Shown piece by piece: positions 57,848 through 64,000 of a stretch of DNA of 64,000 nt. How positions within the stretch are numbered: the first letter of the stretch is position 1; each line of letters begins with the position of its first letter. The position numbers were made by a program, and so were the translations under genes. The notes below the pieces were generated by a model, which was given only the letters and a program-made list of their open reading frames with translations, was not told where the DNA came from and did no database searches. Source of the stretch: Hypericum androsaemum (taxonomy: Eukaryota > Streptophyta > Magnoliopsida > Malpighiales > Hypericaceae); contig OZ023186.1 of the NCBI GenBank assembly GCA_963995505.1, positions 19,041,570-19,105,569 on the forward strand, given 5' to 3'.

Positions 57848-59643
57848 ATGGCGAGAAGCCGCAGCTCCATCAGCGACTTACCGGACGGCCTCCTCATCCA
57901 TATCTTGTCGTTTCTCCCGACCAAACTGGCCGTTAAGACCACCGTCCTGTCGAAGCAGTGGCTGGGGCTGTGGGTCCACGCCCCAGCTCTCGACTTCGAG
58001 ATTCACCTAACTAGTTGCCGTTTTAGCCGTAGACCTAACCCTAGCGACCTACTCCACATTGAAAAAGCAATGGCGCTCCATCGCTCCCCTAAGGTCGTCA
58101 GATTCCGCTTCTCCTCTACCAACATTGGCGACGTCAGCGAAGACTTCGCCAGGGTCCTGGACTCGTTGATCCGCTCAGCTGTGGCGCGCCACGTTGAGGA
58201 CCTGACCTTCGAGTTCGACCCGATGCAGCAGTCAGCGGTGCAGTACTACTTCCTCCCAGGGGAAGTTTACTCGTGCGGTTCCCTGAGGGAGTTAAAAACT
58301 AAATCCTGCGAGATACTGCCCGATGGGGGACTGAACTGGAACTCGCTTAGGGTCTTGGACGTGGACCGGGTGCGGTTGAGCGACTACATCGTTGCGGGAT
58401 TGCTAGCCGCCTGCCCTGCGCTCGAGTCTTTGAGCCTGCGCCGTTTCACGGGGATCAGGCGCGTGGACGTGGAGGCCCCGTCGAATTTGAAGGAATTGGT
58501 GTTGGAGTCCTGTTTGGATCCCTGTGAGGCTGGAGACGAATATTGGAATCTCTGCATCTGTGCTCCTGGTATAAAGAAGTTGATGCTTTCGGGACGTTGG
58601 GAAAGCCATTATCCGGAACTTATCGATGTTGGCTCAGTGGTAAAGGCCGATCTGAATTTTGATATGGAAGCTTGGGACCTGATGTGGAACGTAGGCATTG
58701 TGAAGAAGCTTATCGAGATGGTTCGACAATCCGCGCAACTCACCGTTGGCACATGGTTTTCTCGGGTAACTATCGGTTTATTATGCTTTTTTATACTTTT
58801 CGTATTTAGAGTCGAGAATCTCCCGAGACCTCTTGAACAACCTCTCATTTTTTTATTGTACTCGTTGTATATATGCAACTCGTCACTGCATTGTTTGGCT
58901 TGTTGAGGGTAAAAGCATCATTGGCATTATCAGCAAATTAGTTTCGTTTCTTGAGCTTGATAGGGCTGATTAATTTTGGAGTCTATGGTTCATCTGCTTT
59001 TCATTCGCGACAGAAGTTCAAGTGATTTGTTCTAATGATACTCCTTTTGCCTTTTCTTGTTGTTGATTTGGTGAAGATTCTAACGTTAATGGTAGCACGA
59101 CCCGACTCTCATTGCGCTTCGATGTCGAGACTCGAAAGCTTAGTGATGTTGGACATTGGCTTCTTCCTTAATCACCATCTCATAGGACTCTATAACCTGC
59201 TCCAACATACACAAGCTCTGGAAAGATTGGTCGTGCGCTTTGGTAGAGAGGTTTGGTCCTAATTTTTGTGTAGAAGTAAATTTTTACACCAATATTAAGA
59301 AATTGAACCACGGATTTTCGCCAATTCATTGTTACGACCTTTGGCTGTTTCCTTGCAGCATCATTATAGAGTAGACATAGACAACCTTCGTGATGATGCT
59401 GCGCTTAGAGGAGGGCCACCATGTCGCTTGCTGTCCAATCTCAAAGCTGTGAAGTTAGTTGGGGTCGGAGCAAGAGGATTATGGTTTGGGTTTGCCAAAT
59501 TTTTGCTCAAGGACTTGGCGACAATTGAGAAAATGGACATATATCCGGATCAAGAGGTTGGGACAAAGTCTTCGCTTAAATTGTGTGAAGTGCTTCTGAG
59601 TTTGCCAAGATGCTCACCTCATGCAGTGGTTAACTTTCACTAG
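57848..59643 (+). CDS. F-box/LRR/FBD protein, copy 4 (intact)
   Basis: This is a predicted substrate adaptor of SCF E3 ligases; the target is unknown. Three exons (57848-58765, 59077-59250, 59359-59643) give about 458 aa with no internal stop. The F-box ([20 protein letters not shown] and on to WVHAPALDFEI) binds SKP1. Plant LRR_2-type repeats follow (LRVLDVD, CPALESLSLRRFTGIRRVDV, LKELVLESC), then an FBD-like C-terminus (NLKAVKLVGVGARG, LLKDLATIEKMDIYPD). Intron positions are identical to the other copies. The ATG at 57848 matches the MAR start of copies 3 and 6. FBD F-box genes evolve fast in plants, so orthology to a named gene cannot be assigned. Confidence 0.9.
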
Positions 59644-60696
59644 AATTTAGACAGAGTGCTACTTTTTTTTTGGGAGGTTACACTTGAAATTGGAGTTCTG
59701 TTACATAATTTCAATAAGAAATTTAAGAAGAGTTGTGCTTGTTAGTTGTAGGATGTGTTATGTCTATTTATGACCATTGATTTACGAGAAATTTTACTAT
59801 GGATCTGTGGCCGTTCAATTAGATTAGTGAGTATAATAGGTAATTATGGAATAGAAATAGTGATGGATTGATGATCCAAAGAATAAAGTGTCTTTCTTAT
59901 CTAGAATCAATTTACTTTGTTTTTTAGTTCATATAACAACGTATTCGAACATCTACTAAATTAGTTAATACATGTTTGGGCTTGGTATGATTTTTGAAAT
60001 GTGCACAAAATATTATCAACAAATATTTGATAATAATACGTTCTCAATAGTTCGAATTTGAATTTTCTTTTTAATTAAATTAGAACAAAACTCAATGTCT
60101 ATTACCGTATTATGGGCCTCAACTACAAAGCCCGTAATGCTTCTGTATTGACCGGCCCACTTCCGCTGACCACTAGTGGCCCATATAATGAAAAAATAAT
60201 ATATTTTGTAAATATAATATGTCGTCATATTAAACTATTAATAACGATAATATCATTGAAGATGACATATTATTTCCTTTATATGTATATTTTAAATTAT
60301 GTACATATTTTAAACATTTGATTACAAAAACCGCCCATGATTGATTAAGTTTAAATAGTACATAAAAATATCAATTTTAATTAACTACATATGTATATAA
60401 TTCTGCAACTAAGTAACTAAAAATACCACTAATCTACATGTGAATTGATAATCAGCCAAAATATAGGACTAAACAAAAATTTCTCGTTACAAGTGATTGA
60501 GGCTACTTTCCAAAAAAGAACAATGATTGAGGCTAGGTAGGAAGTTGAAACCCTAATCGTTGTCCCTACTCTTTGTTCGAGATCCTGTTAGTTTTTTTAA
60601 AACCCTAAAAATTGTATTCCAATATAAATTGTAACACCCAAACCGAAAGATCCTGTTCCTATTTTAGTAACTTCAGAACAGGTTAGGGCGAAGAAG
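59644..60696. other. Spacer with shared 3' flank and promoter of copy 5
   Basis: The third copy of the shared flank lies at about 59715-59850. The promoter-side block shared with copies 2 and 4 appears at about 60410-60545. No gene is supported. Confidence 0.55.
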
Positions 60697-62498
60697 ATGG
60701 CGACGACTGGGCAAGGAGGATTAGTAGGCCGCACCTCCATCAACGAGTTACCGGAGGGCCTCCTAATCCGCATCTTGTCGTTTCTCCCGACCATCCACGC
60801 CGTTAGGACCACCGTCCTGTCCAAGCAGTGGCATGGGCTGTGGGTATGCGCCCCCGCTCTCGACTTCGAGATTCGCTTCCCGAGATGCTATCTTGATGAT
60901 CTACCTAACCCTAGCGAGCTCCTCCCCTTTGAAAAAGCACTGGCGCTCCATCGCTCCCCTAAGGTCACCAGATTCCGCTTCTCCTCCCCCAACATCGGCG
61001 ACTTCGGCGAAGTCAGCGAAGACCTCACGAGGGTCGTGGACTCGTTGATCCGCTCCGCTGTGGCGCGTGACGTTGAGGACCTTACCTTAGAGTTTGGCCC
61101 GGCTCAGCAGTCATCGGTGCAGTATTACGTTCTCCCAGGGCAAGTTTACTCGTGCGGTTCCCTGAGGGAGTTAAAAACTAAATCCTGTGAGATACTGCCC
61201 AATGGGGGACTGAATTGGACCTCGCTTAGGGTTTTGGACGTGGACCGGGTGCGATGGAGCGACGACATCCTTGCGGGATTGCTAGCGGCCTGCCCCGAGC
61301 TCGAGTCCTTGAGGCTACGCCGTTTCACGGGGATCAGGCGAGTGGACGTAGCACCCCAGTCGAATTTGAAGGAATTGGTGTTGGAATCCTGTTTGGATCA
61401 CCGTAAGGTTGGAGACGATTACTGGAAACTCCGCATCTGCGCTCCTGGTATAAAGGTTTTGGAGCTTTCTGGACGCTGGGAAAGCCATTATCCGGAGCTT
61501 ATCGATGTTGGCTCAGTGGTGAAGGCCGATCTGGATTTCGAGATGCCAGCTTGGGACTTAATGTGGAACGTAAACATTGTGAAGAAGCTTATCGAGATGG
61601 TTCGACAATCCGCGCAACTCACAATCGGCCCTTGGTTTTCTCAGGTAACTATGTGTTTGTGAACTTATCGTATTCAGAGTCGAGAATCTCACAAAACTAC
61701 TTGGACAAATTTTCATTGCTTTACTGTGCTCGTTATATATATATACAACTCGAATATGAAGTCACTGCATTGTTTAGCTTGTTGAAATCACTGCATCATC
61801 AGAAAATTAGTTTAGTTTCTTGAGCTTAACTAAGGCTGCTTTATTGTGCTCGTGATTTGCTCTAACGATATTCCTTTTGCCCTTTGTTGTTGTTGATTTG
61901 GTGAAGATTCTAGCATTAATGGTAGCGCGACCTTACTCTCATTGTGCTTCGATGTCGAGTCTAGAAAGCTTAGTGATGTTGGACATTGGCTTTTATCTTG
62001 ATCACCATCTCATAGGACTGTATAACCTGCTCCAACATACAAAAACTGTACAGAGATTGGTCGTGCGCTTTGGTGAAGAGGTTTGGTCCTCAACTCTTAG
62101 TGGGCTTTCACTATCACTTCGTTCACCATGCACTTTTCTTTTTTGGGTATTTCTCGTATTCATATTCAAACATCGTCGGATCCTCACAAAGAGTTCTTTC
62201 CTTGCAGCATCATGATAGATTTTATGGAGACAACCTTCGTGATGATGCGGCGCTGAGAGTAGGGCCACCCTGTCACTTGCTATCCAATCTCAAGAGTGTG
62301 GAGTTAGTTGGGGTCGGAGGAAGAGGGCGATGGTTTGGGCTCGCCAAATTTTTGCTCAAGAAGTTGGCGACCCTTGAGAAAATGGACATATATCCGGATG
62401 CCGAGGCTGAGATGGAATCTTTGCTTAAATTGTCTAAAGTGCTTCTGAGTTTGCCAACATGCTCACCTCATGCAGTGGTCATTGTTCACTATGATTGA
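60697..62498 (+). CDS. F-box/LRR/FBD protein, copy 5 (intact)
   Basis: Three exons (60697-61644, 61907-62080, 62208-62498) encode about 470 aa. The N-terminus (MATTGQGGLVGRTSINELPEG) is slightly longer than in copy 4 and keeps the GRTSI stretch seen in copy 2. The F-box spans about residues 13-55, followed by the same LRR blocks (DVDRVRWSDDILAGLL, CPELESLRLRRFTGIRRVDV) and FBD-like end (LKSVELVGVGGRG, KKLATLEKMDIYPD). Unlike the other copies it ends VIVHYD rather than VxFH, because the final codons differ (TGA instead of TAG). All splice sites are GT-AG and no lesion was found. Confidence 0.9.
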
Positions 62499-63478
62499 TA
62501 TACAGGGCCACTAATACAGGAGTCGAGCATTAGTTGTTACTATTTGGTGGATGATATTTTTTTTATTCGTAATATTTTGTAATAGTAAACGCTTGCTACT
62601 TTAACTCTTCAGTCTACCTATTACTTTTGTTAGCAGTGAGCAAATTTTGAGTCTTCTGGAAAGCACCTAGGAGTCTAAAGTATGTCAAGGGATGCATCTG
62701 AATTGTGACCAAATGTGAAGCAAATATGCTTGTATCCTCACTTACACTTTGCTAATGTTCGAATCAGGTACGATTTTTAAACGATAAAAAATTATCCCAA
62801 AGATATTTTGTTCTCAATAATTTGATCTCAAGACCTATTGGACAACCACCTAATATAGTTAGTTTAGTAGAGTACATTATATTATCAAAATATGAGTATT
62901 TTAATTAGATAATTCAAATACTAAAAATATATAATATTAGTATATTTATCCAAATGTAAAATAAAATCATCCAAATTAGGAAAAAATTTTAATCAATTTT
63001 CGAACACCAGAGGGGTAAGAAACGAATATGACAAATACCAGGAATCTGGTATTAATTTTCCCAAAAATATGTAATATTAGTATATTTATCCAAATGTAAA
63101 AAGTCTGGGAATTTTATGAGGAGAAAAATAGGTGTTCATGGTCGTTATCAAGGGGAGGAGATCATGACCACCTATCTTCCTCATTGCTCTACATCTTTCA
63201 CACGCGTTAAAATTTAACCGTTAAATTTTTTACGCACGAATTATCACTAAATTTGACGGCCAAAATTTAATTTCGGATAGTGGTGCCACACTATTAAGAA
63301 CATCACCAAATCCCACGTCTCTTTGTCGAGATCATGTTCCTATATATAGGTACAAGAGTTTAAACCTAATAGATATAGAGTTTAAATCCTAATAACTTAA
63401 AAAAGATAACCTTTCGCCTAAGAACAACACTACTCTTCTTTCATTTATCTCGGAAAAAAAAAGATTCGGGCAAAGAAG
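62499..63478. other. Spacer upstream of copy 6
   Basis: A direct repeat of about 35-40 bases ('taatattagtatatttatcc' plus flank) occurs at about 62929-62962 and 63071-63102. Otherwise it is AT-rich spacer. Confidence 0.55.
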
Positions 63479-64000
63479 ATGGCGAGAAACTCAAAGGCTG
63501 GGGAAGGCCATCAACGACTTACCGGACGGCGTCCTCATCCAGATCTTATCGTTTCTCCAGACCAAGCTCGCCGTTACGACCACCGTACTGTCCAGGCAGT
63601 GGCAGGGGCTGTGGACCTAACCCTAGCGAGCTCCTCCCCATTAAAAAAACGCTGGCGCTCCATCGCTCCCCTAAGATCACCAGATTCCGATTCTCTTCCA
63701 CCAACATTGGCGACGTCAGCGAAGACCTCGCCAGTGTCCTGGACTCGTTGATCCGCTCAGCTGTGGAAGGCCACGTTGAGGAGCTGACCTTCGAGTACGA
63801 CCCGTATCAGGCGTACGAGTTTGACCTGAATCAGTGGTCTCCGGTGAAGGTTTACGTCCTCCCTGGGCAAGTTTACTCTTGCGGTTCCCTGAGGGAGTTA
63901 AAAACTAGATCCTGCGAAGTGTTGCCAATGTGGGGCTGAATTCGAACTCGCTTAGGGTTTTGGACGTGGGCCAGGTGACGTGGAGCGACGACATCGTTGC
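63479..64000 (+). pseudogene. F-box copy 6, broken, runs off the window
   Basis: The ATG and first codons match copy 3 (ATGGCGAGAAACTCAAAGG). A small deletion then puts the F-box (ATCAACGACTTACCGGACGG) out of frame. A second deletion of roughly 70 bases removes the VHAPALDFEI segment, so 'ggggctgtgg' joins 'acctaaccctagcgag'. Near 63925 'ttgccaatgtggg' differs in length from 'ttgcccaatggggg' of copy 5 and shifts frame again. The gene continues past 64000, so the rest cannot be judged. Confidence 0.85.

Noticed and set aside
1..64000. tRNA, rRNA or other structured RNA genes
   Set aside because: I looked for GTTCGAATC-type B boxes and found only isolated matches (for example near 47757) without the matching A box or cloverleaf arms. 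A tRNAscan-SE/Infernal run would be decisive.

Overview
This window is nuclear DNA from a flowering plant, most likely a eudicot. The genes are intron-rich with GT-AG introns, and their products are plant orthologues (EHD1, MAP65-1, LIP5, plastid trigger factor, GDSL lipase, FBD-type F-box proteins). Intergenic DNA is AT-rich and carries LTR, LINE, Mutator-like and pogo-like debris. I could not identify the species. Exon coordinates were worked out by hand from splice consensus plus reading-frame continuity. For EHD1, GDSL, GrpE, TIG, MAP65, LIP5 and the intact F-box genes, the exon lengths sum to open frames.

Layout. 1-8.5 kb is repeat-rich and gene-free: homopolymer and GAATTC-like repeats, a probable Ty3/gypsy 3' LTR, a decayed copia RNase H fragment on the minus strand, and two short tandem arrays. 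8.5-26.5 kb is a gene-dense block: EHD1 (+), a SWIB/MDM2 protein (+), a GDSL esterase/lipase (-), mitochondrial GrpE (+), an uncharacterised plant protein (-) and a trigger-factor chaperone (+). 26.8-29.8 kb (-) is a CDP-diacylglycerol synthase gene with recognisable ends but several independent disabling changes, so I call it a pseudogene. 29.8-36 kb is a 6 kb gene-poor AT-rich gap with TRIM-like LTRs and a minisatellite. 36-47.7 kb holds MAP65 (+), an uncharacterised membrane protein with a likely organelle presequence (-), LIP5/VTA1 (+) and a small uncharacterised protein (+). 48.4-49.2 kb is a Mutator-like non-autonomous transposon with long inverted repeats and a 9-bp near-perfect target duplication. 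49.4-64 kb is a tandem array of F-box/LRR/FBD genes. Two copies are intact (57.8 and 60.7 kb), two carry a single inactivating change (49.4 and 51.7 kb), one is an internally deleted remnant (54.0 kb) and one is broken and runs off the right edge (63.5 kb). A 2-kb LINE with an 18-bp perfect target duplication sits inside the array.

How the genes relate. The left and central genes are unrelated housekeeping functions (endocytosis, organelle protein folding, microtubule bundling, ESCRT/MVB sorting) and form no pathway cluster. The F-box array is the only true gene family here and shows birth-and-death evolution, including duplicated promoter and 3'-flank segments. I found no previously undescribed biological system. 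The items most worth checking are the CDP-DAG synthase pseudogene, the single-base lesions in the F-box array, the shared 3' flank between the F-box copies and an unrelated neighbour, the Mutator-like element, and the altered ribosome-docking motif in the trigger factor.
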